Source: an uncultured Lachnospiraceae bacterium (lineage in GTDB: Bacteria > Bacillota > Clostridia > Lachnospirales > Lachnospiraceae). Taken from it: a stretch of DNA of 64,000 nt. Position 1 is the first letter of the stretch; every line of letters starts with the position of its first letter. The DNA lies in assembly GCA_910577045.1 (NCBI GenBank), contig CAJTLB010000003.1:1-64000 (forward strand). Direction: 5' to 3'. A model generated the notes under the pieces. It ran no database searches. It was not told the DNA's origin and saw only the letters and a program-made list of their open reading frames with translations. Positions 10,076 to 18,912 of the stretch are shown in pieces. A program made the position numbers and the translations under genes.

Positions 10076-11157
10076 TTTTTGCCTCCTATTGTTCCATTTA
10101 CAATATGGTAAACCCTATTTATCTCAAATCTGTTCTCTATTAATTCATCTAAACCAGTACAAGTAATTAATGTCTGTATTTCATTAATATGGTTTAACAA
10201 ATGGTTCTGCCTTTTACTATCCAACTCTGACAATACATCATCTAAAAGCAGGACTGGCATATCCCCTGTAATTTTCTTTACAATTTCTATTTCTGCCAAC
10301 TTTAAAGATAATGCGGCTGTCCGTTGTTGCCCTTGTGACCCAAACTTCCTTAAATCATTCTCTAAAATACAAAACCCAATATCATCACGATGAGGGCCCA
10401 CATTTGTTATTTTTTGTTTAATATCCCTGTCCCTACTTCGTTTCAATGCAGCAAGAATCCCCTCTGGCTCTACATTTGGCTCATATAAGATATGTAGTTC
10501 TTCCTTTTCTCCAGTTAGGCTTCTATGGATTCTTGTAACTACCTCCCCCAGAGACAGAAGAAAGCTTTTCCGTCTTTCAATTAGCTTTCCACCATAATTT
10601 GCAAGCTGCATATCCCAAATATCCAAGGTATCCATTAATTCTGCATGAAAAGATAGATCCTTTAGCAGTTGATTCCTCTGAATCAACGCTTTGTTATAAT
10701 TTACCAAATTGTATACATATAGTTTATCCAACTGACACAACTCTAAATCAATAAATCTTCTTCTTTCTTGTGGCCCATTCTTAATAATGCTTAAATCTTC
10801 TGGTGAAAATACTATAATATTCATTATTCCAAATAATTCACTCGCCTTTTTTATTGGAATTCCATTTATGGCAATTCCTTTCGGCCTATTCTTTTTTAAA
10901 TGAATATCTACACGATATGGAATTTCTTTTTTTAAAAACCTTGTTTTAATATGACATTCATCCATGCCAAATTGGATCATTTCCCTATCCTTACTGCTTT
11001 TATGAGACTTGCTAGTGCCAGACACATAAACAGCCTCTAGGATATTTGTTTTTCCTTGGGCATTATCACCATATAAGATATTTGTCCCTTTATCAAATTC
11101 TATATTTAGATCTTTATAATTACGGAAATTCTTAAGTTCTATTGATTCAATTACCAT
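10072..11157 (-). CDS. recF: DNA replication and repair protein RecF
   Basis: A 361-residue SMC-like ATPase that helps load RecA at gaps. Walker A is GDNAQGKTN, the signature region contains GSQGQQRTAALSLKLAE, and Walker B is LLLDDVLSELD. The frame stays open further upstream, but RecF proteins begin close to the conserved ESIELKNFRNY block, so I use ATG 11157, which has GGAGAAG upstream and overlaps the S4-domain gene by 11 bases. Position between dnaN and gyrB is the standard origin-region order. Confidence 0.95.
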   Translation of the reverse strand: MVIESIELKNFRNYKDLNIEFDKGTNILYGDNAQGKTNILEAVYVSGTSKSHKSSKDREMIQFGMDECHIKTRFLKKEIPYRVDIHLKKNRPKGIAINGIPIKKASELFGIMNIIVFSPEDLSIIKNGPQERRRFIDLELCQLDKLYVYNLVNYNKALIQRNQLLKDLSFHAELMDTLDIWDMQLANYGGKLIERRKSFLLSLGEVVTRIHRSLTGEKEELHILYEPNVEPEGILAALKRSRDRDIKQKITNVGPHRDDIGFCILENDLRKFGSQGQQRTAALSLKLAEIEIVKKITGDMPVLLLDDVLSELDSKRQNHLLNHINEIQTLITCTGLDELIENRFEINRVYHIVNGTIGGKK

Positions 11158-11359
11158 GAATTTTAAATTCTTCTCCATGAAAAGAAACAATATCCCCTTC
11201 ATGGAGCTTCTTTCCTCTTTGATATTCTATTTCACCATTTACTTTTACTTCCCCAGCTTGGATAGCTAATTTTGCTTCTACTCCTTGGCTAACCAAACCT
11301 GCTAATTTTAATGCCTGGCCTAGTTTAATAAATTCACTTTGGATTGTTATATCCCTCAT
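11147..11359 (-). CDS. S4-domain RNA-binding protein (YaaA-like)
   Basis: A 70-residue protein that is essentially one S4 fold: GQALKLAGLVSQGVEAK followed by IQAGEVKVNGE and a lysine-rich end. The equivalent B. subtilis gene yaaA sits in the same place between dnaN and recF and has been linked to late 50S ribosome assembly. The start is set at ATG 11359 because GAGGG lies six bases before it; an upstream ATG at 11371 has no such site. It overlaps recF by 11 bases. Confidence 0.88.
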   Translation of the reverse strand: MRDITIQSEFIKLGQALKLAGLVSQGVEAKLAIQAGEVKVNGEIEYQRGKKLHEGDIVSFHGEEFKIHGN

Positions 11360-11402
11360 ATTTTCCCTCATTTCTATTTTACTATTGCACTGGTAAATAC
11401 TA

Positions 11403-12512
11403 TTAAGGAGCTGTGTTAAAATTAACTGGAAGAATTAAGTAAATATAGCTTTCATTTTCATCCTTAATAAAACATGGTGCTTTTGGGTTCATTAAAAAAA
11501 TAGTAACTTCTTCATTATCAATTGCACGTAAGGCATCAATTAAAAACTTTGGGTTAAAACCTATTATTAAATCTTTGCCTTCTTTTATAATATCAATATT
11601 TTCGTTCATTGTCCCAAGGGAGGAATTAATTTTAAGGGCCATATCGCCATCTGTAATTGTAATAATTACTGGTTTCTTCTCCCCTTCTTTAATTAAAAGT
11701 AAAGCACGGTCAATACAACTTAATAATTCCTTTTTGTGGATAACTAGTTTAGTTTCATAATCAGAAGATAACATTTGGTCAATTTTAAAATATTCCCCTT
11801 CTATTAACCTAGAAACTACCTTTGTTTCGTTAAATTCAAACAATACATGGTTCCCTGTAAAGAAAATCTTTACTTGATCTTCATTTCCACCAGAAAGTAT
11901 TTTACTTACTTCAGAAAGTGTTTTTCCTGGGATAATTACTTTGCATTCAGGATAAGTTTCCTTTAATTCTACTTTACGGATTGAAATTCGATGCCCATCT
12001 AAAGACGCAACTCTCAATGTATTTTCTTTTACCTCAAATAACTCCCCTGTCATTAATTTATTACTATCATTATCACTAATAGAAAAAATTGTTTGAAGGA
12101 TTATTTCTTTTAAGGTAAATTGAGATAAAGAGATGGATAAGGATTTTTCAATATAAGGAAGGCTAGAAAAATCATCCCCAGGTTTTCCAGATATTTTAAA
12201 TTTAGCTTTTTCACAAGTAATCACTGTAGCATAATTCTCATCTGATTCTATGGTTACATTATTATCAGGGAGTTTCCTAATAATATCAGAAAAGATTTTT
12301 GCGTTTAATGCAACAATCCCTTTTTCAATAACTTCACCTTTTGCTATTGTTTCAATACCAAGTTCCATATCGTTTGCTGTTAGTTTAATAGTCCCTGTAG
12401 AAGTATCAATTAAAATACATTCTAAAATTGACATAGTGGTTTTAGAAGGGACTGCTTTAGCAACAATATTAACTGCATGAAGAAGTTCTGATTTACTGCA
12501 AATAAATTTCAT
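11403..12512 (-). CDS. dnaN: DNA polymerase III beta subunit (sliding clamp)
   Basis: A 369-residue clamp with the usual three-domain length. It starts MKFICSKSELLHAVNIV and ends in a typical LILPVN-type C-terminus. It forms a ring on DNA and tethers Pol III and repair factors. The start at 12512 has AAAGGAG about 11 bases upstream. It is separated from dnaA by 244 bases that carry origin elements (see 12567-12736). Confidence 0.97.
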   Translation of the reverse strand: MKFICSKSELLHAVNIVAKAVPSKTTMSILECILIDTSTGTIKLTANDMELGIETIAKGEVIEKGIVALNAKIFSDIIRKLPDNNVTIESDENYATVITCEKAKFKISGKPGDDFSSLPYIEKSLSISLSQFTLKEIILQTIFSISDNDSNKLMTGELFEVKENTLRVASLDGHRISIRKVELKETYPECKVIIPGKTLSEVSKILSGGNEDQVKIFFTGNHVLFEFNETKVVSRLIEGEYFKIDQMLSSDYETKLVIHKKELLSCIDRALLLIKEGEKKPVIITITDGDMALKINSSLGTMNENIDIIKEGKDLIIGFNPKFLIDALRAIDNEEVTIFLMNPKAPCFIKDENESYIYLILPVNFNTAP

Positions 12513-12566
12513 AATGTGAATAACTCCTTTCAGTGATTTCTTGTATCTATTTATAGATCAAATTCG

Positions 12567-12736
12567 TAGTCGTAGTAATAGAGGGTGTGAATTTGTGTAT
12601 AACTCTTAGAAAGCCTTAAAATATAATGGTTAGGGGGCTTCTTAAGTATGTAGAAAACTCGTAGTTTATTTGGGGATAAGTGAAAAATTATCAACATCCT
12701 CAAAAAAATAAACGAGCTATACACACAATATCCACA
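12567..12736. other. Origin part 2 (incC-like): DnaA boxes and DnaA-trio-like triplets
   Basis: Between dnaA and dnaN there is one perfect DnaA box (TTATACACA, complement at 12594-12602) and four one-mismatch boxes (12671-12679, 12688-12696, 12717-12725, 12728-12736). Next to the perfect box is AGGG (12582-12585), then in exact three-base phase TAG TCG TAG TAA TAG (12567-12581), then AT-rich sequence towards dnaN. The order boxes, GC patch, TAG-type triplets, AT-rich DNA is that of the basal unwinding element described in the B. subtilis incC region between dnaA and dnaN. Calling it the unwinding site is inference. Confidence 0.65.
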
Positions 12737-12756
12737 AGTTAGCAACAATCAAATGT

Positions 12757-14115
12757 TTATAAATTGGGATTAATTTTCTTCTTAAGGACTTCAATGGTAT
12801 TCCTTACATTTTCATTTGTATGGATATTTTTTTCAATCTTTTTTACGCCACTAATTACTGTAGAATGGTCACGTTTTCCTAAAAATACGCCTATTTGTTG
12901 TAAAGGGATATCGACCATAGTACGGCATAGGTACATAACAATTTGCCTTGGATATACTAATTCTTTGTTTCTTTTTTGAGAACAGATGTCAGCAGGTGTA
13001 ATATTAAAATGTTCCGCTACCAGCTTAATAATTAGTTCAGGTGTTACTTGCCTGATTTCATTAGGGGAGATAGAGTCTTTTAATACATGCTCTGCCATAG
13101 AAACAGTAAGTTCTTCATTGGATAAAGAATAGAAGGCGTATATTTTGGTAAGGGCACCTTCTAATTCTCGTATATTAGATTTAATATTATTGGCAATATA
13201 TTCAATTACTTCCATATTAATAGGTTCATAACGCTCCAATTCAGCTTTTTTACGGAGGATTGCAATACGGGTCTCATAATCAGGGGACTGCACATCTACA
13301 GTAAGTCCCCATTCAAAGCGGGAACGGAGGCGTTCTTCTAAAGTTTCAATATCCTTTGGTGGTTTATCTGAGGATATAATAATCTGTTTTTTAGATTCAT
13401 GGAGTGCATTAAACGTATGGAAGAATTCTTCCTGGGTTGCTTCTTTTCCTATAATAAATTGAATATCATCGATTAGCAGTACATCCACGTTTCGATATTT
13501 TTCCCTAAATTCTATAGTAGAAATATTATCTTTGCGTTGGATTGCGTCAATAATTTCATTTGTAAATTTCTCTGAAGTTACATAAAGAACCTTAGCTTTT
13601 GGGTTATTTTCTAAAATAAAATGTGCGATAGAGTGCATAAGGTGTGTTTTTCCAAGCCCAACACCACCATATAAAAAAAGCGGGTTATAAATTTCCCCTG
13701 GTGATTCTGCAACGGCTAAAGATGCAGCATGTGCAAACCGGTTGTTATTGCCTACGACAAATGTGTCAAAGGTATAGCGGGGGTTTAAATTCGCATCGAT
13801 TAGGTTTTTTTGTAAAACAGGGTTTATAACAGGGGCCTGTTCCTCTTCTTTCTTTATACTGTCTTCACTAATAAGCTGGAGAATATAGGAGGTTCCAGTA
13901 ATTTCACCAACAGTTACCATAAGCTGCTTAAAGTATTTACGTTCAATATAATCCATATACATTTTATCTTTGCATAGAATAGTAATGGTATTATCCTTAA
14001 CAGAATAAATAGAAAGTGGCTCTAGCCAAGTTTCAAAAGAAATATCTGAAATTTCATATTCTGTTTTCATAGCATTTAGTATATCATTCCATTTTTCGTA
14101 GATGTTCGTGTTCAT
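12757..14115 (-). CDS. dnaA: Chromosomal replication initiator DnaA
   Basis: A 452-residue AAA+ initiator. N-terminal DnaB/partner domain residues 1-80, linker, then Walker A GGVGLGKTHL, Walker B VLLIDDIQF, and the C-terminal DNA-binding signature with CRTMVDIPLQQIG and KRDHSTV. It binds the DnaA boxes on both sides of its own gene and melts the origin. The start at 14115 has AGGAG seven bases upstream. DnaA boxes lie close to its promoter, so autoregulation is likely. Confidence 0.98.
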   Translation of the reverse strand: MNTNIYEKWNDILNAMKTEYEISDISFETWLEPLSIYSVKDNTITILCKDKMYMDYIERKYFKQLMVTVGEITGTSYILQLISEDSIKKEEEQAPVINPVLQKNLIDANLNPRYTFDTFVVGNNNRFAHAASLAVAESPGEIYNPLFLYGGVGLGKTHLMHSIAHFILENNPKAKVLYVTSEKFTNEIIDAIQRKDNISTIEFREKYRNVDVLLIDDIQFIIGKEATQEEFFHTFNALHESKKQIIISSDKPPKDIETLEERLRSRFEWGLTVDVQSPDYETRIAILRKKAELERYEPINMEVIEYIANNIKSNIRELEGALTKIYAFYSLSNEELTVSMAEHVLKDSISPNEIRQVTPELIIKLVAEHFNITPADICSQKRNKELVYPRQIVMYLCRTMVDIPLQQIGVFLGKRDHSTVISGVKKIEKNIHTNENVRNTIEVLKKKINPNL

Positions 14116-14186
14116 TACAATCTCCTATTTTCCAACAAATTAACAATTGGGCACAGATTCCCTAGGTAAAAAGGGCATATACTTAT

Positions 14187-14215
14187 ATTTTATACTATTC
14201 TAACATATTTTTCAA
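14187..14215 (-). promoter_or_regulatory. dnaA promoter
   Basis: Minus strand: -35 TTGAAA (14210-14215), 17-base spacer, -10 TAAAAT (14187-14192). The start would be near 14180, giving a leader of about 65 bases. The first DnaA box of the origin (14229-14237) is 14 bases upstream of the -35. Confidence 0.6.
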
Positions 14216-14228
14216 GAAGAAACAAAAA

Positions 14229-14563
14229 TTATCCACAAAGATATCCACATAAAAGGAGATTAGGCCAGAAAAAATCAATAGTTTGGGGATTTTTAAAAGT
14301 ATTGTGGATAAGTGGAAAAATTTAGAAAATTGTTTACATAATAATATGTCAAAAAAAGTTATAAACTGCTGGATGTGGATAAAAAAACAGGATTGTGAAT
14401 ATTGTGAAAAACGTTATAAACATTATAAACAGTAGAAAAATCAACAAATTTTTAGGAAAAAACCGAGAAATCAACAAAATATCCAAAAGTTATCCACAAG
14501 TTACCCACAATTTGTGGATAACGTAATGTGGATATTGTGAATTTGTAGGGATATTGGGGATAA
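14229..14563. other. oriC: Replication origin oriC, DnaA-box cluster
   Basis: Between divergent dnaA and rpmH there are five perfect TTATCCACA boxes: 14229-14237 and 14490-14498 on the plus strand, and 14303-14311, 14374-14382 and 14513-14521 on the minus strand. One-mismatch boxes are at 14241-14249, 14501-14509, 14527-14535 and 14555-14563. The sequence between them is very AT-rich. The gene directions on each side point away from here. This is the part corresponding to incAB in B. subtilis. Confidence 0.93.
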
Positions 14564-14581
14564 TTATTCTGTAATTAGTGC

Positions 14582-14610
14582 TTGACTTCATAGTAGTTTT
14601 TCTCTATAAT
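14582..14610 (+). promoter_or_regulatory. rpmH promoter
   Basis: -35 TTGACT (14582-14587), 17-base spacer, -10 TATAAT (14605-14610). It lies just outside the last DnaA box of oriC and drives rpmH and downstream genes. Confidence 0.8.
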
Positions 14611-14681
14611 AGAAATGATTTTCTATATGTATACTTTCTATTTAAAAGAATATTCGGTTATTGTGAGGAGGTGCTGAAAAA

Positions 14682-14816
14682 ATGAAAATGACATTTCAAC
14701 CAAAAAAGAGATCCAGAAGCAAGGTACATGGATTTAGGGCAAGAATGAGTTCTGCAGGTGGCAGAAAAGTGCTGGCTGCTAGGAGGGCAAAAGGAAGAAA
14801 GAAGTTATCAGCATAG
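14682..14816 (+). CDS. rpmH: 50S ribosomal protein L34
   Basis: A 44-residue, very basic protein beginning MKMTFQPKKRSRSKVHGF and ending GRKKLSA, which is the conserved L34 pattern. Bases 14663-14670 hold GAGGAGGT, a strong ribosome-binding site. It is the first gene to the right of oriC in the usual rpmH-rnpA-yidD-yidC order, and a hairpin terminator directly follows it. Confidence 0.97.
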   Translation: MKMTFQPKKRSRSKVHGFRARMSSAGGRKVLAARRAKGRKKLSA

Positions 14817-14841
14817 GCCGCAGCTATTGTGGCCTTTTCTT
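14815..14841 (+). terminator. Terminator/attenuator between rpmH and rnpA
   Basis: AGGCCGCA (14815-14822), loop GCTAT, TGTGGCCT (14828-14835), then TTTCTT. It begins within the rpmH stop codon. Partial termination would keep L34 mRNA more abundant than rnpA mRNA. Confidence 0.65.
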
Positions 14842-14897
14842 GAACATAGGAGTGGCGCAAGGATAAAGCCACTCTCATTGTTCTGTATTGGGTTTAT

Positions 14898-15227
14898 ATG
14901 GAGTCATTAAAAAAGAACAGAGAATTTCAGGAAGTATATAAACAGGGAAAATCATATGCAAATAAATATCTGGTTATGTATGTGAAGAAGAATGGATTTG
15001 AAAAGAACCGTATTGGGATATCAGTAAGTAAAAAGGTAGGAAATAGTGTTGTCCGACATAGGATTACTAGGCTGGTAAGAGAAAGTTACCGTTTAAATGA
15101 GGAAAAATTTACGAAGGGTTTTGATCTGGCAGTAGTGTCGAGGACTGCAGCAAAAGGAAAAAGTTATTATGAGATGGAAAGTGCATTGCTTCATCTTGGA
15201 AGGATGCATGGGATTTGTAAGAAATGA
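14898..15227 (+). CDS. rnpA: Ribonuclease P protein component
   Basis: A 109-residue basic protein subunit of RNase P, which trims tRNA 5' leaders together with the RNA subunit. The family core is RIGISVSKKVGNSVVRHR, followed by ITRLVRESYR (about residues 38-66). The ribosome-binding site before 14898 is weak. It follows rpmH after an 81-base gap with a hairpin and overlaps yidD. Confidence 0.96.
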   Translation: MESLKKNREFQEVYKQGKSYANKYLVMYVKKNGFEKNRIGISVSKKVGNSVVRHRITRLVRESYRLNEEKFTKGFDLAVVSRTAAKGKSYYEMESALLHLGRMHGICKK

Positions 15228-15462
15228 GAGGAATGTCTTGAAGGAGTTTTTGAAGAAAGTTTTGATAGGAGCAATCCGATTTTACAGGAAATATTTGTCT
15301 CCGCTTAAGGTGACAACACATTGCATCTATATACCTACTTGTTCGCAGTATGCAATAGAGGCAATTGAAAAGTATGGTCCCTTCAAAGGCATGTTTTTGG
15401 CATGTAAAAGAATAGTAAGATGTAATCCTTTTGCTAAGGGAGGGTATGATCCGGTTCCATAG
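15208..15462 (+). CDS. yidD: Membrane protein insertion efficiency factor YidD
   Basis: A small protein with the YidD core IRFYRKYLSPL, then CIYIPTCSQYAIEAIEKYG and a C-terminal CNPFAKGGYDPVP. It is thought to aid membrane protein insertion by YidC, whose gene follows 29 bases later. The start is uncertain: ATG 15208 (84 residues, GGAAGG upstream, overlaps rnpA by 20 bases) or TTG 15238 (74 residues, closer to usual family length, GAGAGG six bases upstream). Confidence 0.88.
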   Translation: MGFVRNERNVLKEFLKKVLIGAIRFYRKYLSPLKVTTHCIYIPTCSQYAIEAIEKYGPFKGMFLACKRIVRCNPFAKGGYDPVP

Positions 15463-15491
15463 GGAAGGAATTATACAAGGAGGACATAGTA

Positions 15492-16745
15492 GTGTATCAT
15501 ATTATACTTACGCAAAGCAGCACGTTTTTAATTGGGGATATCGCAAAGCTGCTTGGCATTATTATGAATTGGCTGTTTGAGTTTACTAGCAGCTTTGGTA
15601 TTGAAAATATAGGGTTATCCATTATTTTATTTACATTGGTTGTAAAAACAATTATGTTCCCTATGACAATAAAGCAACAGAAGTTTTCTAAGATTTCCGC
15701 TGTTATGAATCCTGAAATTAGGGCTATCCAAGAAAAGTATAAAGGGAAATCTGATCAAGAATCCATGATGCGGATGCAAGAAGAGACAAAGGCTGTTTAT
15801 GCAAAGTATGGGACATCTCCTACAGGTGGATGTTTGCAGCTTTTAATCCAGCTTCCAATTTTGTATGCGTTATTCCGGGTTATCAATAATATCCCAGCTT
15901 ATGTAGCGTCAGTAAAAGCTGTGTTTATGAATATTGTTACTCCTTTAATGGCAACAGGGGGATTTGTAGAAAAAATTACTCCTTTTGCAGAAGCCCATGC
16001 TATGACAAAAGCAGATTTTACACAGGCTAATTATGTAATTGATTTGCTTTATAAATTTACTGATGAAGAATGGATGGAGTTAATTGGGAAATTCCCTGAT
16101 TTAACGGCTGTTATTACAGAAAATATGGAACGGATTAACCATATGAATAATTTCCTTGGTATTAATTTAGCTGAGTCGCCAGGGTTTGCATTGACTCCAG
16201 CGTTATTAATCCCAATTTTATCTGGCGTGACACAATGGTTAAGTACAAAACTTATGACGGCAAACCAGCCTATGATGAATTCAGGGGATGAAGAAAATAC
16301 AATGGCATCTAGCATGAAAATGATGAATAATTTGATGCCTCTTATGTCTGCGTTTTTTTGTATTACTATGCCAGCAGGGCTTGGTATTTACTGGGTGGCA
16401 ACTAGCGTATTTATGATTATCCAACAGTTAATTTTAAATATGTATTTTAACCGTATGGATATTGAAGAGCTGATTATGAAGAATTTAGAGAAGGCAAATA
16501 AAAAGCGTGCTAAAAAAGGACTTCCGCCCCAAAAAGTAAGCAATGTAGCAAAACAAACTGTAAGAAATATAGAAAATGCAGAACAAATAAAAGAAGAACA
16601 GAAAAAGCGCATAGAACAAACAAAGAACCAGATAAAAGAAAGTACAGAATATTATAATAAGGGAGTTGCAAAACCAGGAAGCCTTGCTGCAAAAGCAAAT
16701 ATGGTCCAGCAATATAACGAGAGAACAGAGAAAAAGAAGAAATAG
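15492..16745 (+). CDS. yidC: Membrane protein insertase YidC/Oxa1 family
   Basis: A 417-residue insertase. After a short N-terminal segment it has the first transmembrane helix near residues 15-35, the GLSIILFTLVVKTIMFPM helix (about 42-60), the cytoplasmic basic region QQKFSKISAVMNPEI, then GCLQLLIQLPILYALFRVI (about 113-131) and two late helices near 235-300. The C-terminal 90 residues are highly charged, as in ribosome-binding YidC tails. It starts at GTG 15492 with AGGAGG eight bases upstream. The central loop (about 150-225) is longer than in Bacillus SpoIIIJ, as is common in clostridia. Confidence 0.95.
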   Translation: MYHIILTQSSTFLIGDIAKLLGIIMNWLFEFTSSFGIENIGLSIILFTLVVKTIMFPMTIKQQKFSKISAVMNPEIRAIQEKYKGKSDQESMMRMQEETKAVYAKYGTSPTGGCLQLLIQLPILYALFRVINNIPAYVASVKAVFMNIVTPLMATGGFVEKITPFAEAHAMTKADFTQANYVIDLLYKFTDEEWMELIGKFPDLTAVITENMERINHMNNFLGINLAESPGFALTPALLIPILSGVTQWLSTKLMTANQPMMNSGDEENTMASSMKMMNNLMPLMSAFFCITMPAGLGIYWVATSVFMIIQQLILNMYFNRMDIEELIMKNLEKANKKRAKKGLPPQKVSNVAKQTVRNIENAEQIKEEQKKRIEQTKNQIKESTEYYNKGVAKPGSLAAKANMVQQYNERTEKKKK

Positions 16746-16762
16746 CGCAGGGAGGGTTTTTC

Positions 16763-17419
16763 ATGAGGGACTTTATCGAAATTACGGCAAAGACAGTGGA
16801 TGATGCACTGACAAATGCTTTAATTCAATTAGGAACAACAAGTGATAAAATAGAGTATGAAATACTAGATAAGGGAAGCAATGGTATTTTAGGGATTTTT
16901 AATAGTAAACCTGCTAAAATTAAAGTCCGTAAGAAAGCAACTGTCGAAGATAACACAAGGGAATTTTTAGATAATGTGTTTGCTGCAATGAATCTAAAGG
17001 TCGAAATAGCCATTCAGTATAATAAAGAAGAGGGGAATATGGCAATTGATTTAGAAGGGCCTGAAATGGGGGTACTAATTGGAAAAAGAGGACAAACTCT
17101 TGATTCTTTGCAGTATCTTGTTAGTTTAGTGGTAAATAAAGACAGTGAAGATTATATAAGGGTAAAATTAGATACAGAAAATTACCGTGAAAGAAGAAAG
17201 GAAACATTGGAACACTTGGCAAAAAATATTGCATATAAAGTAAAGAGGACAAAGAAAAGTGTTTCATTAGAGCCTATGAACCCATATGAAAGAAGGGTTA
17301 TCCACTCAACATTACAGAATGATAAATATGTCTGTACAAAGAGCGAAGGAGAAGAACCATTCCGCCATGTGGTTATTATGTTGAAAAAAGAAGGTATTGT
17401 ACGTAAGGAAAAACAATAA
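16763..17419 (+). CDS. jag: RNA-binding protein Jag (KhpB)
   Basis: A 218-residue protein with three parts in order: Jag-N (residues 1-52, FIEITAKTVDDAL), a KH-like domain with IGKRGQTLDSLQYL (about 109-122) and an R3H domain with PYERRVIHSTLQ (about 174-185). It pairs with KhpA in other Firmicutes to bind RNA and affects cell wall growth. It lies 17 bases after yidC. Confidence 0.94.
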   Translation: MRDFIEITAKTVDDALTNALIQLGTTSDKIEYEILDKGSNGILGIFNSKPAKIKVRKKATVEDNTREFLDNVFAAMNLKVEIAIQYNKEEGNMAIDLEGPEMGVLIGKRGQTLDSLQYLVSLVVNKDSEDYIRVKLDTENYRERRKETLEHLAKNIAYKVKRTKKSVSLEPMNPYERRVIHSTLQNDKYVCTKSEGEEPFRHVVIMLKKEGIVRKEKQ

Positions 17420-17437
17420 ACTAGATAATTTGAATGA

Positions 17438-17465
17438 AACAGCCGCCTCTATGACGGCTGTTTTC
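17438..17465 (+). terminator. Hairpin between jag and mnmE
   Basis: AACAGCCG (17438-17445) and CGGCTGTT (17455-17462) form a stem with a nine-base loop, followed by TT and then C. The U run is short, so it is probably an attenuator rather than a full stop. Confidence 0.5.
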
Positions 17466-17481
17466 GGCATGAGGGATTTAT

Positions 17482-18858
17482 ATGAATACAGAGACAATTG
17501 CTGCAATTGCAACCGCTTTAACAAATTCTGGCATAGGGATTATTCGGCTAAGTGGGCCAGAGGCTTTCGAAATTATAGATAAAATTTATGTTTCTCCCTC
17601 TGGGAATAAAAAATTAAAAGAAAGTAGGAGCCATCAGGTGCATTATGGTTATATTAAAGATGGGGGAAGAATAATTGACGAAGTAATGGTTTTAGTGATG
17701 AGGGCGCCCAATACTTATACTAGGGAAGATACAGTGGAAATTGATTGCCATGGCGGCGCTTTTATTGTGCAGGAGATTTTAAAAACTGTTTTAAAGTACG
17801 GGGCAAGGGCAGCAGAACCCGGAGAATTTACAAAAAGGGCGTTTTTAAATGGCAGGATAGATTTATCACAGGCAGAAGCAGTAATGGATTTTATTAATGC
17901 TAAAAATCAATATGCGATGGAAGCCTCTTTTTGCCAGTTAAAAGGATCTGTTTCCAACCAAATAAGAAAATTAAGAGAAGATATTTTATACCAAATTGCT
18001 TTTATTGAATCTGCATTAGATGATCCAGAGCATATTTCTTTAGAGGGATATCAAGATCAATTAGAAGAAATGGTAGAAAAACTATTGGAACAGCTTGACA
18101 ATATTTTAAAGCAGTCAGAGAATGGACGTATTTTAACAGAGGGTATAAAAACAGTGATTCTTGGGAAACCCAATGCAGGAAAATCTTCTCTTTTAAATTT
18201 GCTGGCAGGGGAAGAACGGGCTATTGTAACGGCGGTGCCAGGCACAACAAGGGATATTTTAAAAGAACATATTATGCTTGGTGGGTTATCCCTTCATATC
18301 GTTGATACGGCGGGCATACGGGATACAGATGATATTGTTGAAAAAATTGGGGTACAAAAAGCGAAAGAATCTGCATTAAACGCTGATTTTATTCTTTATG
18401 TAGTAGATTCTTCTATTCCTTTAGATAAGAATGATACAGAAATTATAGAATTTATTAAAGATAAAAAGGCGGTTGTTTTATTAAATAAAACAGATTTAAT
18501 CCCTGTTATAAAGGAAGAAAAAATTAGATCTTTAACGGAAAAACAAGTAATTCCTATTTCAGCAAAAAATGCAGAAGGAATTGATATATTAGAAAATGCA
18601 GTAAAAGAATTATTTATTTCTGGGGAGCTGGCATATAATAATGAAATCTGCATTACCAATATCCGCCAAAAACAGGAAATAAAAGAAGCATACCAAAGTA
18701 TGTTAATGTTAAAGAAAAGCCTAAAGGATGGGATGCCAGAAGATTTTTATACCATTGATTTAATGGATGCTTATACATCACTAGGGCATGTTATTGGAGA
18801 GTCAGTAGAAGATGATTTAATAAATGAAATATTTGAAAAATTTTGTATGGGAAAGTAA
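17482..18858 (+). CDS. mnmE: tRNA modification GTPase MnmE
   Basis: A 458-residue GTPase that, with MnmG, installs the carboxymethylaminomethyl group at wobble U34. The N-terminal tetrahydrofolate-binding domain has IGIIRLSGP and EPGEFTKRAFLNGRIDLSQAEA. The G domain shows GKPNAGKSS, TTRD, DTAG and NKTD. The C-terminus ends with the catalytic CxGK motif as FCMGK. It directly precedes mnmG. Confidence 0.97.
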   Translation: MNTETIAAIATALTNSGIGIIRLSGPEAFEIIDKIYVSPSGNKKLKESRSHQVHYGYIKDGGRIIDEVMVLVMRAPNTYTREDTVEIDCHGGAFIVQEILKTVLKYGARAAEPGEFTKRAFLNGRIDLSQAEAVMDFINAKNQYAMEASFCQLKGSVSNQIRKLREDILYQIAFIESALDDPEHISLEGYQDQLEEMVEKLLEQLDNILKQSENGRILTEGIKTVILGKPNAGKSSLLNLLAGEERAIVTAVPGTTRDILKEHIMLGGLSLHIVDTAGIRDTDDIVEKIGVQKAKESALNADFILYVVDSSIPLDKNDTEIIEFIKDKKAVVLLNKTDLIPVIKEEKIRSLTEKQVIPISAKNAEGIDILENAVKELFISGELAYNNEICITNIRQKQEIKEAYQSMLMLKKSLKDGMPEDFYTIDLMDAYTSLGHVIGESVEDDLINEIFEKFCMGK

Positions 18859-18912
18859 AAATAAATTAGAAAATAATAGTATGCAGGAAATAATGCAGAA
18901 ATGAGGGGAATT

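Noticed and set aside
12551..12748. 65-codon minus-strand frame between dnaA and dnaN
   Set aside because: It covers the DnaA boxes and triplet element, has no ribosome-binding site and odd composition.
14696..14878. 60-codon minus-strand frame opposite rpmH
   Set aside because: It is antisense to the conserved L34 gene and its terminator.
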